The notes beneath the pieces were generated by a model, which had not been told where the DNA came from, searched no databases, and saw only the letters and a program-made list of their open reading frames with translations. The translations under genes and the position numbers were made by a program. Below are positions 31,593-42,756 of a stretch of DNA of 64,000 nucleotides, piece by piece. Source of the stretch: Malaya genurostris (Eukaryota > Arthropoda > Insecta > Diptera > Culicidae); the NCBI RefSeq assembly GCF_030247185.1, contig NC_080571.1, forward strand, positions 8,491,001-8,555,000, in the 5' to 3' direction. How positions within the stretch are numbered: position 1 is the first letter of the stretch; each line of letters begins with the position of its first letter.

Positions 31593-33033
31593 TTGTTAGA
31601 TTTTCCAGACACCAACAACACTTTTCCGGAAGAACAATTTGGGTTTAGAAAAGGTCGTTCCACTATTCACCAGTTGGTCAGAGTCAATAACACTCTCTCA
31701 AGATATAAAGCTGTTTCGAAAACATCTGGCATGATTTTGTTAGACATTGAAAAAGCGTTCACAGAAAAAAAAAATGTGAATATTACAGGTGCCAGAATTC
31801 TACAAACGATACAATTCACAACTACTTAATTTCTCAAATGACGCAATCTTTCACTCGCACAGAATTTTACACGCTCCGAATGTAATTTGCACTCAGCTAC
31901 CAAGTGCCGCTGTATGGATTTATATGTATCAATTATTCAACGAACAGATATGAGCTCTGTGGTTCAGTCGAATAACTAATGTGCTTGTGATCTAATGTTT
32001 CTCGGTTCAAGTCGCGCTGCTGCTAACGATCTTTTGTTTTTTATTTCGTTCGTATTCAAGCCATGTAGTTTTCAAATCACAAAATTTACATGTTCTTGAA
32101 TAAAAATTTGTGTGACGACGGTCCATTTATGTGCATCTTATAAGATGTAAAATCACAAGATTTTTTCGAACTGTGTTTGACAATGTCTGGCACGATGGCC
32201 TAATTCATAAAATGCATCATCTCAACTTCCCAACCTATCTAGTCAAAATAGTAAAAAACTATCTGTCAAACAGAAGTTTCGAAGTCTTTGTTAACAACTT
32301 ATCATCAAGGTAGTATCCTTGGCCCAATATTATTCAATATTTTCACGTCAGATATTCCGGCACTTCCGGGTGATGGCGTCCTTTCACTGTTTGCCGATGA
32401 CACCTTCGTCATCTACAAAGACCGCGTAATTCGTTCATTAGTAAACAAAATGCAGATAGGAATGGATGTACTGGTTGATTATTTCAGCAGTTGGAAAATA
32501 TGCATCAATGGAACTAAAACTCAAGCTGTCATATTTCCCCCACTCTAAATCTCTCCGTCTTTTTCCACCTGAGAAAGATAAAATTAAAATAAATGGCTCT
32601 GAAATAGATTGGTTTATCATAAAATCAAAAAATAAATGGCTCTGAAATAGGCAGTTTATCTAGGACTGACCATGGATAGCGAGTGTTAAAATGCAACATT
32701 TTATTGAGATTTCTCTACCCATTGATTAACAGAAAATCTAAATTATCAACTCAAAACAAACTAGCAGTTTATACGCAAATAGTTTATCCAGTCATTGAGT
32801 ATGCAGTTCCAGTTTGGAAAAATTGCGCAGAATGTCATAAAAATAAGCTCCAAGTCGTTCAAAACAAATTTTTAAAAATGATTCTGAATCTACCTCCATG
32901 GACTAGAACTTCTTATGAACATACAATTGCTGAACAAGAAACAATCGAGCAGAAATTTGAAAACACACACAATAAATTCAAAACTAAATGTTCAATTTCT
33001 GAACATGCCATTATTAGAGCACTTTACAGCTAG
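31593..33033 (+). pseudogene. Jockey-type reverse transcriptase, disrupted
   Basis: Fragments in order: EEQFGFRKGRSTIHQLVRV and SGMILLDIEKAF (RT motif A; 31593-31759), resumed after the insertion as DNVWHDGLIHKMHHLNFPTY (32178 onward), then GSILGPILFNIFTSDIPALP and the catalytic FADDTFVIYKD (about 32390-32420). The C-terminal part, KLAVYTQIVYPVIEYAVPVW, follows to 33033. Jockey-type RTs work together with an ORF1 protein in target-primed insertion. The breaks are the 416-bp insertion exactly inside motif A (between AF and D), a frameshift near 32310, and a small duplication around 32584-32650 (aataaatggctctgaaatag twice). It is non-functional. Confidence 0.82.
31760..32175. mobile_element. 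416-bp inverted-repeat element with tRNA-like interior, copy 1
   Basis: It interrupts the RT codons for Ala-Phe-Asp, so its ends are exact: cacagaaaaaaaaaatgtga on the left and ctgtg on the right, with a 2-bp (TT) or 3-bp (GTT) duplication. The reversed right end is cacagttcgaaaaaatcttg followed by tgattttacatc, an imperfect TIR. The interior at about 31950-32030 has tRNA-like sequence: tggttcagtcgaataac (A-box-like) and tctcggttcaagtcgcg (B-box-like). The second copy is at 42101-42515. It is non-coding. Confidence 0.75.
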
Positions 33034-33384
33034 AGTTAGGTTAGGTTAGTTTAGGTTAAGTAGATCAAAAAATATACAATTTCAAGGATATAAATCCAAA
33101 CATGAAATAAAAGTCACTAACAATTTAGGACTGAATCAATAAGCAATAAAAAATTAAAACATAGACTAAGCAGATAATACCACTAAATCCAATCTACTTG
33201 AACTTCTCCGCCCAACCTATTACAGAGCAAATAAGAAGGTGGTGCAGAGCTCATAGCTTACTTGTATTGGAATCCAAAACGTCGTAAATATTTCAAAGGA
33301 ACAATCTGGTTAACCTAGCAGGTATAGATTCTTAATAAAAAAGAGTGGCTGACAACAAGTGAACATTCAAAAATTTCAAATATA

Positions 33385-33830
33385 TAAAAACCTAGTGGTG
33401 TAATGATGCCTTTCTCATATTACTCATAACATCATAAATATTACTGTGGAATTCGCAAAAACAACTGTTCATTGAATAGAAATAGGAAAGTTTGGTCGGA
33501 CTTAATCTAACAAACTCTACAAATTCTGTTTAGTCTGTAGCTCCGGAACCGGAAGTGGTATCTACAATAAATTAAGGAATTCTGTATGAAACTGTAAAAC
33601 TTTTCTTTTGAACCTATAAGTTTGTGAAAATCGATTTTGCCATCTTTGAGAAAAGTGAGTTAGATCCTTTTTCAGTTTTTAATCGCCATTTCCAATTCAT
33701 CCGAAACCGGATTCAGATGAACGGAATAGCCGAAGTTGGTTCGACTGCCAGCAAAAAATTCGACCTTGTAAATTTGAACAGTTTTGAACGTAGTTAAACC
33801 TATACTTACTATCTCATGCTCTATTTCGAT
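33385..33830 (+). repeat. Family H fragment, copy 6
   Basis: The start aacctagtggtgtaatgatg is followed by ctccggaaccggaagtggta, a gtgaaaatcgattttgccat block and gagaaaagtgagtta. It lacks the CA-rich 3' part. No coding. Confidence 0.65.
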
Positions 33831-34398
33831 CAAACCAATTAAACGAAATCTAACAAACGAAGCGAACCTGCGTTTCTGTTACTTCTGCATATGTAAGTCA
33901 AGCTTAACAGCATAAAACATGTAGTAGGATTATTATTATTATTATTATTTTCATTATTGACATCACTACGCCACCAGCACGGTATTACAGCACTACCGGC
34001 TGTGAAAATTGCACATTTTTTCAAATAAATTTCAATTTATTGACATTCTTCTATTCTTTCGGTCACTCTCATCATAAAATAGCTAAAATTTTTATCAAAC
34101 GAAGCACCGTCTTTTATCAATATCACACACTAGTAGCAGACATCCGTAATCGTTTCGTTTTCTTTATAGCATGTACAAAATAGAACAAAGCACGCATCGT
34201 TCGTTTTGTGTCTTCTTATTCTATCATATATCTGTTTATGAATTTTTTTCAGCACAATATCCGTTTACGATTTTTTTAATGCTTTTGTTGTACTTATTTA
34301 TTCTAACCTTCATTTAAGTTCACATCGTACATATACAAGTGTTCATTCATAAACATACAAACGTGCATTTGTCTTTATTCTTGCTTTTGCGTTCTTTC
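33831..34398. other. Anonymous AT-rich spacer
   Basis: It contains a short (ATT)n run at about 33929-33950. No gene or element end was recognised. Confidence 0.5.
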
Positions 34399-35284
34399 CA
34401 GGCCCGTACCCAGGATTTTGTTTCGGGAGGGCCTACAGATAAAAAATAATGTTACTGAAGATTACTCATGTATCTAATTTTCGGTGCGCCGGCGTTTTTA
34501 ACAGACACTTTAATCTTTTGCACTGTAACTATCATTAGTATTTAAATAAAATTTGTAACTGTGACCAGGAGAAGGTTATTGTATTACATTTATTAACGTT
34601 TACTGTCATACCATTTCAGTCGCACATGTTCAATTCGTGGAGAACGGAAAACATCTTCTACATTTGTAGATCATATTAGTTGATGGTCATACAAACTTAC
34701 TGTGACTATACAGGTTTCGGTATCATGCTCCGGAAGTAGCGGTCTAAAATTCCAAAACAGGTGAACAACGTAGATGGAGAAGAAGTTTGAACCCTAAACC
34801 GTTGATTTGAACTATTGTAACTATGCTCATGTGCTTCATATAAGGCCCTTGCACAGCGATTTCGGCCTTTAATCGCTCCATTGATGCATGCTAATACTTG
34901 AATTGAGGTAGTAGTCCACCTAAAGTATACTTTGACAATCTCAGAAAACCGGCATCATGATCTTTCCGACCCATTGAGCCTCCCTTCCAGGCACTCGTGC
35001 CTCTTCGAAGCACAATTTCAGTCCATTGTCGGGTAATCATTTTGTTCTCTGGCATATAATTATAGATCTAACCAAACATGTACTTGAAGTGCACTTGCGT
35101 TCGTCTTTTTAATCCTAGATAAGTATGTGCGGGATCCAGCAGCAGGATGACTTTCTCGTCTGTAGAATTTTGCCCAACTATGACACTGTCCGCTTCGTAT
35201 CAAACATTTTTTTGTTCCTCTTTCTGATTTCGGGAGGGGCCAGGGCCCCTCAGCCCCCCCCCCCCCCCTCTGGGTACGTGCCTG
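34399..35284. mobile_element. 886-bp hAT-type non-autonomous element
   Basis: The ends caggcccgtacccagg and ctctgggtacgtgcctg are shared with 2889-3168. The flanking octamers gttctttc (34391-34398) and gttctctc (35285-35292) differ at one base, consistent with an aged 8-bp hAT duplication. The interior is longer than in the MITE and has no open transposase. A run of C (about 35258-35269) lies just inside the right end. Confidence 0.82.
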
Positions 35285-35668
35285 GTTCTCTCTTTTCCAT
35301 TATTATTATTATCTGCCCATTCACTGCTGAACATAGTGTGTAAACGAACACTTGACCTGAGGAAATGGTACGGAAACACACATACGTCTGTGTATATATT
35401 TTGCGAGTGTTCTGTTAGTATTGGCTGCTAGATTCATCAGTAAACATATTATTTGTTTGATTGTTCACATTGATACTTTTTCATATAAATTAATGGGTGA
35501 TTGAGTCCAGTTTTTATACAATACACGGTCACGAACTATTATTCAACGTTACTTAATAACAGACATCAAACATAGCAAACAAATTACCGGTGGCACTTGT
35601 CCTGAACAGAAATCTCTATTACTAACGGAAGTGGAAGTTTGTAAAAGAACATTTTTGCTATAAATATA

Positions 35669-36763
35669 TCAGGTGTACAACTTTGCTTCCGCCGTTTTCC
35701 GATAGATGGCTGTACCGGCTGAGGCTGGTTAAAATACATAGATGATAATGCCTTTAAAGTGAGTGTGTACAGTGCCTAACGAATTGTCATCGCCGTTTCA
35801 GTGACAGTTGCTCTTGTTTTCGTATTATTCACGCTCAAAAATGTCTGTTTATGTGCCCAATTCTCGCCATTTGCGGAAAGTTTTACTTTTCTGTTACAAT
35901 TCGAAAAAAATGCAGCTGAATCGCATCGAATGCTCTCAGAAACTTACGGTGATGCTGCTCTGAGTAAAAGAACGTGTCGGGAGTGGTTTCAAGATATTTC
36001 AAAACGTCTCAAGGCCCTGGGCATGATTCAGAAAGAAGGAAACTGGGTGTCGTACGAGTTGAAACCGAGGGACATCGAGCGCCGTCAATTTGAATGTGAG
36101 CAACTGCTTCAAAGACAAAATCGTAAGGGGTTTTTACATCTAATCGTAACCGGTGCTGAAAGATGGGTTCGATACGATAATCCCAAACGCAGAAAATCAT
36201 GGGGAAAGCCCGAGCATGCTACTTCGTCGAAGGCAAAACCGAATATTCACGGCGCCAAGGTTATGATATGTGTTTGGTGGGATCAGCTCGGTGTGATTTA
36301 CTACGAGCTCTTAAAACTGGGTGAAACCATCACAGGAGATCGCTTCCGAACGCAACTGATGCGCCTTAGTCACGCGCTAAAAGAAAAGCGGCCACAATAT
36401 CAAGAGCGACATGACAAAATCATCCTCCAATACGACAATGCTCGACCTTACGTCGCAAAAGTGGTCAAAAAGTACCTGGAAACGCTGAAATTGGAAGCCT
36501 TTCCGCTCCCGCCGTATTCCTCAGATGTCGCCGCTTCTGACTTCCATCTATTCCGTTTGATGGCACACGGCCTGGCAGATCAACATTTCCAATCCTTCGA
36601 AGAGTTGGAGAAATGGATTGCTTCATGGATAGCGTCAAAAGAGGACTCGTTTTTTCGAACCGGGATCCGAAAATTGCCGGAAAGATGGGAGAAAGTTGTC
36701 GCTAGCGACGGACAATACTTTGAATAATACTAAAAAACGGCGGAAGCAAAGTTGAACACCTGA
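35669..36763 (+). mobile_element. 1,095-bp mariner element
   Basis: The terminal repeats tcaggtgtacaactttgctt and, reversed, tcaggtgttcaactttgctt extend about 30 bp through ccgccgtttt. TA is duplicated at 35667-35668 and 36764-36765. Its length is below the usual 1.3 kb because of a deletion in the transposase gene. No other copy was seen in the window. Confidence 0.92.
35841..36727 (+). pseudogene. Mariner transposase with altered DD34D triad
   Basis: The likely original start is the ATG at 35841 (MSVYVPNSRHLRKVLL...). A run of A near 35906-35912 shifts this into the frame that continues NAAESHRMLSETYGDAALSK to the stop at 36725-36727. About 50 residues of the DNA-binding region appear missing between CREWFQ and DISKRLKALG. 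The catalytic domain reads VTGAERWVRYDN (canonical Asp replaced by Ala), then LQYDNARPYVAK (second Asp intact) and PPYSSDVAASDFHLF (third Asp intact). There are 34 residues between the last two Asp, the mariner DD34D spacing. The family WVxYELKPRD and 'WEKVVASDGQYFE' blocks are present. It is probably inactive for three independent reasons. Confidence 0.88.
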
Positions 36764-36765
36764 TA

Positions 36766-37585
36766 CTTCTTCTAAATACTTCTTAATCGCAATTGATATA
36801 TTAGTAACTTACTTCCAAAAATTACTAGAATAACATTTTTAACACCATTTAATTCTAAAAAATTAGAAATTTTATTCTAGTGAAATTATTCTACTAAACA
36901 CTCAAACGCTGATAAACTTATTCCTAAAATTAGCTTTAGAATTCTAGGTAGTGTTTCGCAATTATTTGTCTATTTTTCAAATTTAAATCTGTTGATAGGA
37001 AAGTTTTAAAATTGCATTTTTAATGTCATCATGATCGGTCGAGTCTCGAAGACAGCACAGTAATTTTTTAACCACATGTTGGATGTGATGGCACTGGCGG
37101 CCTATTGTATTTGCAAAGAACACGACGATGCAACAAATATAATGCAGTACGCACTTTTCTCCTTTCTTTGTCTAGAACTCTATTTTTGCCGAACATTGCA
37201 AACCGCATGGATAACGTTCATATAATCAAACATTTTGTCGTTCGTTCGTCTATTGAAACTTTTTTCGGTAAACCAATCGACATTCCATTGATTGCTGTAG
37301 CTAATAGTGCAAGCATCGGTGCCGAAAGACTTATGTGCAAAAGAGACTGCAAGATATGTATACATAAAGCAGAAAAAATTCAACAAAAAACTCGTTTTTA
37401 TTGCTTTTAATTGTTCATCTCCACTTTGCCAACAGCATTCAAAGGTAAAATACATATGTTTCGTTTGCATAAATACTACAACGACAAACTCACAAAAATG
37501 TTCAAATCATATTTCATGAAAAATCTCTTTTTGTAAATTCAATATACGTTCCTATAAAATAAAATTTTAAAAACGCTCAAAAACA
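36766..37585. other. Anonymous AT-rich stretch
   Basis: No element or gene was recognised. Overlapping frames at 37105-37410 (plus) and 37180-37470 (minus) lack domains. A faint similarity to 11510-11640 (ttttaatgt.atc.tgatcggtcg) suggests an old shared repeat. Confidence 0.45.
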
Positions 37586-37589
37586 TTAT

Positions 37590-37805
37590 TGGTTTTCAAC
37601 GATTTGTTTTAGTCTTTGTTAAGACGTAGAGCCGTCTTGAGCTAGTTTCAATATGATCAGTATCTAACGGGGAAACAGATTGGAAAACCGACATGCGAAC
37701 ACAATGATGTAATGAAAACCGCAAAAATGTTACCGCAGAGACGGGACTCGAACCCGTAGCTAACTCCTAACCGGGGAAATTGTTTTACCAATTGAAATAC
37801 CCTGC
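37590..37805 (-). mobile_element. tRNA-derived SINE, copy 1
   Basis: On the minus strand the head (37805-37735) reads gcagggtatttcaattggta ... cgggttcgagtcccgtctct, with a good B box (ggttcgagtcc) and a weaker A box. This is followed by the body 'ttcgcggttttcattacatcattgtg' and the tail containing gagctagtttcaatatgatc in reverse. Acceptor-like pairing gcaggg/tctctgc is present. The cloverleaf is incomplete, so I call it a SINE head and not a tRNA gene. Transcription by RNA polymerase III is expected of the family. Confidence 0.78.
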
Positions 37806-38142
37806 ATATGAAAACACATGAAGAGAAAGTCCAATTGATTGGACGAAAACTAAGCATGCTTCGCTGTACTTAGCCACCACGGTATTCACTTACAGTCCCG
37901 TATCGACGGAAACAAATTCAACAGAAACACATACAATGATCACGAGTCTATTTCTACCCTTCTATTTTGCCGCACGATACTGATTCGAGACTTTTGTTTT
38001 TGTCTATTTCGCTATCTACGAGATAACACACGATAGTTTCATCCATCGACTTCATGGATCTCCACCAGTGTGAGGTAGCAGCAGTGACGATTGTGTGATC
38101 TCAAACACAATGGTAAAGGTACACAAACCTTTTATTGACCTT

Positions 38143-38202
38143 CAACGATTTGTTTTAGTCTTTGATAAGACGTAGAGTCGTCTTGAGCTAGTTTCAATAT
38201 GA
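38143..38202 (-). mobile_element. SINE tail fragment
   Basis: It matches 37590-37655 in the same orientation (ttcaacgatttgttttagtc ... tttcaatatgatcag) and stops where the plus-strand copy begins. It forms a tail-adjacent-to-head arrangement with the next feature. Confidence 0.7.
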
Positions 38203-38217
38203 TCAGCTAGTTCATAT

Positions 38218-38390
38218 GCAGGGTAGTTTAATTGGTAAAACAATTTCCCCGGTTAGGAGTTAGCTACGGGTTGGAGTCCCGTCTCTGCGGTAACATTTTC
38301 GCGGTTTTCATTACATCATTGTGTTCACATGTCGGTTTTCCAATCTGTTTCCCCGTTAGATACTGATCATATTGATTATTGGTTTTATCA
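38218..38390 (+). mobile_element. tRNA-derived SINE, copy 2
   Basis: The head gcagggtagtttaattggta is followed by ggttaggagttagctacggg and a mutated B box (ggttggagtcc), then the same body as copy 1 to about 38370. It is in opposite orientation to copy 1. Confidence 0.78.
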
Positions 38391-41195
38391 TTCCCATTTT
38401 TCCGTGTAATATCTTTACATTTACAAGATTTCAGAAAATCATATGCCATGACAAATAAGACATGTAAGAAACGAATTTTACCTGGTTTGTATAGAAATGA
38501 TTACACTTCTAATTTACACCGAAACGCGTAAAAATACACGTAAATTAATAGAGGCCGGTCTGACAAATGGGTCTGGCCAGACCTGTTTGTCAGACCGAAG
38601 GTATAAAAATATCTGTTAGACGGAGGGTTAAGACGACAAGAATTTGCTAATTGTATTTTTTTCCTTTTCCGAGTTAAAAGGCTTCCGATCTCTGATGAGC
38701 GAAGCAATGATGAAACTATTAAACTGAAAGCCATAATGTCGTCGAGTAAAACAAGTAAAATCGAAGATCACGAAATTTTATATTGATTAAAAAAAGCAAG
38801 GAAAAATAATCCAACAGGGATAAGTTTTCCGAGGAATGTTATGTGAACTTGTAAGCTATGCATTCTTCATGCTAAATCAATGATGATTGCATTCGAGATA
38901 GGAAATAGCATCAGTCACTGCAGAGTTTTACTTCAGAAACATTAGGTTCTTCTGTCTTTCCTATTTGCTTCCAATAATAACAATGAGAGGTTGATTGAGT
39001 TTTCAGATTGCACAGGTCAGAAAGTTATTGTCTATTTTTATCATAACTCCTACCTTAGCACTTGTAAGATTATTGGCATCTTACTCTCAGTTCCAAATTT
39101 GTTTGGCCATTTTGCTCAGAATACTTTATTTTGTTTTACGAGAATAAACATGAGTAATTTTTTGCTTTAAGCAATATTTCTGTTACTTACCGCTTTTTGT
39201 TAAGTGCCCATTTATTAGTTTTAACGTCGATGCCTACAAAAGTCAATTATGTGCCGTTAGTACAAACACTTAATATATCAAAACCTCTAGATCACTACTA
39301 TATACTCACGGTCAATAAGCTGCTGCCATGTTTTCGTTCGAAACGTCAATAAAGACATGCAAAATAAGTAAGATAACAATACCACTTTACTTTACGTCTG
39401 CTCAGTTGTTTTTGTTGACTCACTAGGTAATATTAACAGTTCAACATAAACCACAAATATTACTATGTGGATTATTTTTCATATAATTGGTTAACCGTTT
39501 CTAAGCAACAACAAGAAATAATAACTTCGTTGATTTTCGCATTCGAATTCTTCAAACAAATAATTATTAGTTAAATCAAGAAATTAACCACCGAAGCAGG
39601 TCATCTGCATAGTCAGCAAAAGTGTATCGCATGCATCGGCTTGCTCAGGAACCGTGGGCAAAGATTTGCTCTGTAATTATGCACCAGCTTAAACAGTTGC
39701 AGCACCTAGGTCAGCACAAACCCGGGGTGTACAAAATCAAAAAGCAGCAATAAATTTGTACTGTAAAACCGATAGAAATTATCAAAATCTACCGATCTTG
39801 AACCATCCGACCATTCAACGACGGTACGAACAACCGCACGATGAAGGCGGCACGTGAAAATGCCGCTCGAACGCACAATGCGACCGACCGACCCGGCCAG
39901 TTAGGTTCCATGTTATCGGTGTTGGTACCCTGAACCAAGGGGGGAGGGGGGCAGGATTCGAAGTTCACATTTCAATACGCGCAATAATTATACAGGCCGT
40001 GGGATTTCAACTGTAACACATTTCCTTTTTTTTATTTGCACCGAAATGAACTCGGCGGTCGGCAGTTCATTTGAACCATTTTTTTTTGTCTGACCAAGTA
40101 TATTGAAATTAATTTACAAGAAAAAAACAAACAGTGGGAAGTATAAATGAAAATCATGGAAATGTAGAAAAATAATAAAGTCAAACTAATGAACAAAAAT
40201 CTGATGAATGTTAATGGCACTTTAGCGCGAATTGAATTCCGTTTTCTGGGCGTGTGTGGTCGAACGTTTGACTGGATTATGGTGCAAAATGTTGGCTGGC
40301 TGGAGACGCTATCATCACCTTTGTTTCGGCCTGCCCCGTTCGGTTCCGCTGACTGACGTCAAGTGACTTCAGCATCGAAATTGAATTAAGCGGTTTCTCC
40401 CGAATTCAAACGAATCTATTATCAGTCACGTCAGAACGTCGTGTGGACGCCTGAATGTTCAGCTAATTGACAGACCACTTCTGCAATGCATCAAGTGTCC
40501 GTTGCTGGTAGCACCATTTCCACGGATCCTTCGTCCTAATTTATATTCACTGTTGGACCGGAGATTCGCAACATTTTCCCGTTATTTATCGCCTTCATAT
40601 CTCTTGTTTCGACTAGTCACTCTCGAGCTGCTGATAATTAAATTATCTTCCTAATTACTTTTTCCAATTAAAAATATATCACGCGAGGACGGTTTTTTTT
40701 CTTCTTTCGCTTTTTTTTCTTCCTTCCGTCCTTCGGCCACGACGAGGGCTCCCAAACACACGCGCTGAGGGTTTACCCAATATCGATATTAAAAATTTTC
40801 TCCTCCATTTTCCATTTCCCACATAAACCAAACTTTAGGCAATTCCCGCTTCCTGCCTGATCCCGAAACAACGTAGCCTCATAGATCATTCGCCCATTTG
40901 CTGGCAGGCAACTTACCGCGGTTGACCGAGCGACGCACTTCTACGGTGTAAGAAATTAACAGGGAACGCGACATTTACGAAGGAGCGAAGTGCGGCCGTG
41001 CATGGAGAAAAAAAATGCTGCCCACCAAATTTCCGTTTCGCTTCGGCTCGGGAAACATGATGAATTTATCTCCGACTTGGCCGCGGGTTCTATTCCTTCC
41101 GGGCGCGGACGAACCGAGCTCGTTCCGCCGGCAAGTGTTGGCAGTTTAGGGAACAGGGATTTTAATGTTTTTCATAAGGAGAGTTTAATTTAAGA
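38391..41195. other. Stretch without recognisable genes
   Basis: It contains one 42-bp palindrome (listed separately). The part from 39.6 to 41.2 kb is GC-richer and apparently single copy, with several taatta/attaa-type AT clusters around 40.4-40.7 kb. The frame 40990-41193 shows no domain. This could be regulatory or intronic DNA. Confidence 0.5.
38556..38597. repeat. 42-bp near-perfect palindrome
   Basis: The arms cggtctgacaaatgggtctgg and, reversed, cggtctgacaaacaggtctgg differ at two adjacent bases. The centre ggtctggccagacc is perfect. No target duplication is visible. Confidence 0.9.
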
Positions 41196-41498
41196 ATTTT
41201 ACTGACTTAAGTACTTAAAATCCGTGACTAATAAATCTGTTACATTTTAGAACAAAAATTTTAACTAACACAAAATAACACTCAACCTAATAATAACTTT
41301 GATAACATGGTATTGAAATTTATATTCAAAATGGCGATCAAAATTTGATCGTTATCAAATTACAGGTTCTTTATTCGGGGAATACGAATCACACATGATA
41401 CACAGAGCTTGATAAATTCGATTAAAAGAAATGAACAATTCACATATATTTGCAATTTTATAAAAAATCGAATTTCAAAACAGTACCACTTCTAAAAT
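41196..41498 (+). repeat. Arm of a 2.4-kb inverted duplication (left)
   Basis: It matches the reverse complement of 43291-43601 with moderate divergence. Landmarks are attttactgacttaagtact, aacactcaacctaa and ggttctttattcgggg/aagttctttattcgga. No coding. The arms enclose MITEs and ATATT arrays. Confidence 0.85.
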
Positions 41499-41583
41499 CT
41501 ACATAAAATACTGTAATGTGTTTTATTTGTTGTTATATATTTATTTTTCTTTTGTAGCCAAGCGTCAAAAGAGACGCAATATA

Positions 41584-41856
41584 AACCTCACATTTTATAG
41601 CCCAGCAAAAGGATAATATGACTGATTACAAATTCAAATTTGATTATTTGAAATTGTTTGGAGGATGGGCCTTAATCATTCCGGCAAATTGTCCAGCCAA
41701 TTTAACTACTATGGATATTGTAAAACACAACTCAGAGGGCAACGCAACTGAGTAATATTCCGTACATGTTCCGACTGTGCACGACCAGTTTGGATCAAAT
41801 TTGAATTTGTCATCAGTCATCAGTTTTTTTTCAGCTGGGCTATAATATGTGAGGTT
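41584..41856. mobile_element. 273-bp MITE with about 60-bp TIRs
   Basis: The left aacctcacattttatagccc and the reversed right aacctcacatattatagccc continue through cagc and, after a gap, gactgat.acaaattcaaattt. The flanks are AT-only (ata/tat), so the duplication is unclear. Its right end touches the first ATATT array. Confidence 0.82.
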
Positions 41857-41860
41857 ATAT

Positions 41861-42010
41861 CATATTATATTATATTATATTATATTATATTATATTATAT
41901 TATATTATATTATATTATATTATATTATATTATATTATATTATATTATATTATATTATATTGTGCTATATTATATTATATTATACTGTGTTATATTATTT
42001 TATATTATGT
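41861..42010. repeat. (ATATT)n pentanucleotide array 1
   Basis: About 150 bp of TATAT units, perfect for about 100 bp and then decaying. It begins immediately after the MITE end. Confidence 0.95.
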
Positions 42011-42100
42011 TCACAGAGAAAAGATATCCAACAGACATTCATACTTGCAAAGCCGTGTGCAACGGTGATTTTTAACGGATTTTCACTTGTATGCTTTACA

Positions 42101-42515
42101 CACACTCTAAAAAATTTTGAATTTTACAGGTGACTTAATTCCTCATACGATGTAATTCATAAAGACCTAATTTGTGAAATGACGAAAAATTTTATTTGTA
42201 ATGACTTAATGTTAGAATAGCTTGAATTTTACTGGTTTCGACTGTAACTTGTATTCTGCTAGCAGGTGCGACTGTATGAATTTAAATGCACCTTTTACCA
42301 GCCAAACAGATGCATGCTTCTGTGGGTCATTCGATTAACAGACGTACTTGCGATCCAATGAATCTCGGTTCAAGTCGCGGCGTTTGCTATCAGTATTCTT
42401 TTTTTATTTCAACGAATTTCATGCATGGAGTTTTAGACACAATATTAAATGTTCTTCGACGTAAATTATGTGCATCTAATAAGATGTAAAAACACAGGGT
42501 TTTTTTTTAAGTGTG
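42101..42515. mobile_element. Inverted-repeat element with tRNA-like interior, copy 2
   Basis: The left cacactctaaaaaattttga and the reversed right cacacttaaaaaaaaaccct, then tgtgtttttacatctt, are imperfect TIRs. The interior shares tctcggttcaagtcgcgg and gtgcatctaataagatgtaa with 31760-32175, as well as the A-box-like gggtcattcgattaaca. It is 415 bp, almost the same length as copy 1. The small frame 42286-42489 is not conserved. Confidence 0.7.
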
Positions 42516-42565
42516 CAGCTTTTTAAAGAAGTTTGTACTAGCTTGGATGTCTGTTCTCTGTAGTT

Positions 42566-42756
42566 ATATTATATTATATTATGTTATATTGAATTATATT
42601 ATATTATTTTGTAGTATACTGTATTGCATTATATTATGTAATATTATTTTATATTTTGTTATATTAATTTATATTATATTATATTATATTATATTATATT
42701 ATATTATATTATATTATATTATATTATATTATATTATATTATATTACATTGTATTA
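42566..42756. repeat. (ATATT)n pentanucleotide array 2
   Basis: A degenerate left half and a perfect right half (about 42673-42750). It directly follows, on the minus strand, the 3' side of the 42757-43290 module. Confidence 0.95.

Larger units (their letters stand above)
31545..33160 (+). mobile_element. Jockey-type non-LTR retrotransposon, 3' part
   Basis: A 5'-truncated element retaining RT blocks and the C-terminal region, followed by a ttaggttaggttagtttagg 3' stretch near 33035. It is split by the 416-bp insertion at 31760-32175. Both edges are approximate, and no target duplication was identified. Confidence 0.72.

Noticed and set aside
37735..37805. tRNA gene on the minus strand
   Set aside because: A good B box, but the D arm and anticodon arm do not fold into a full cloverleaf, and a SINE body and a second copy follow. 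It is a SINE head.
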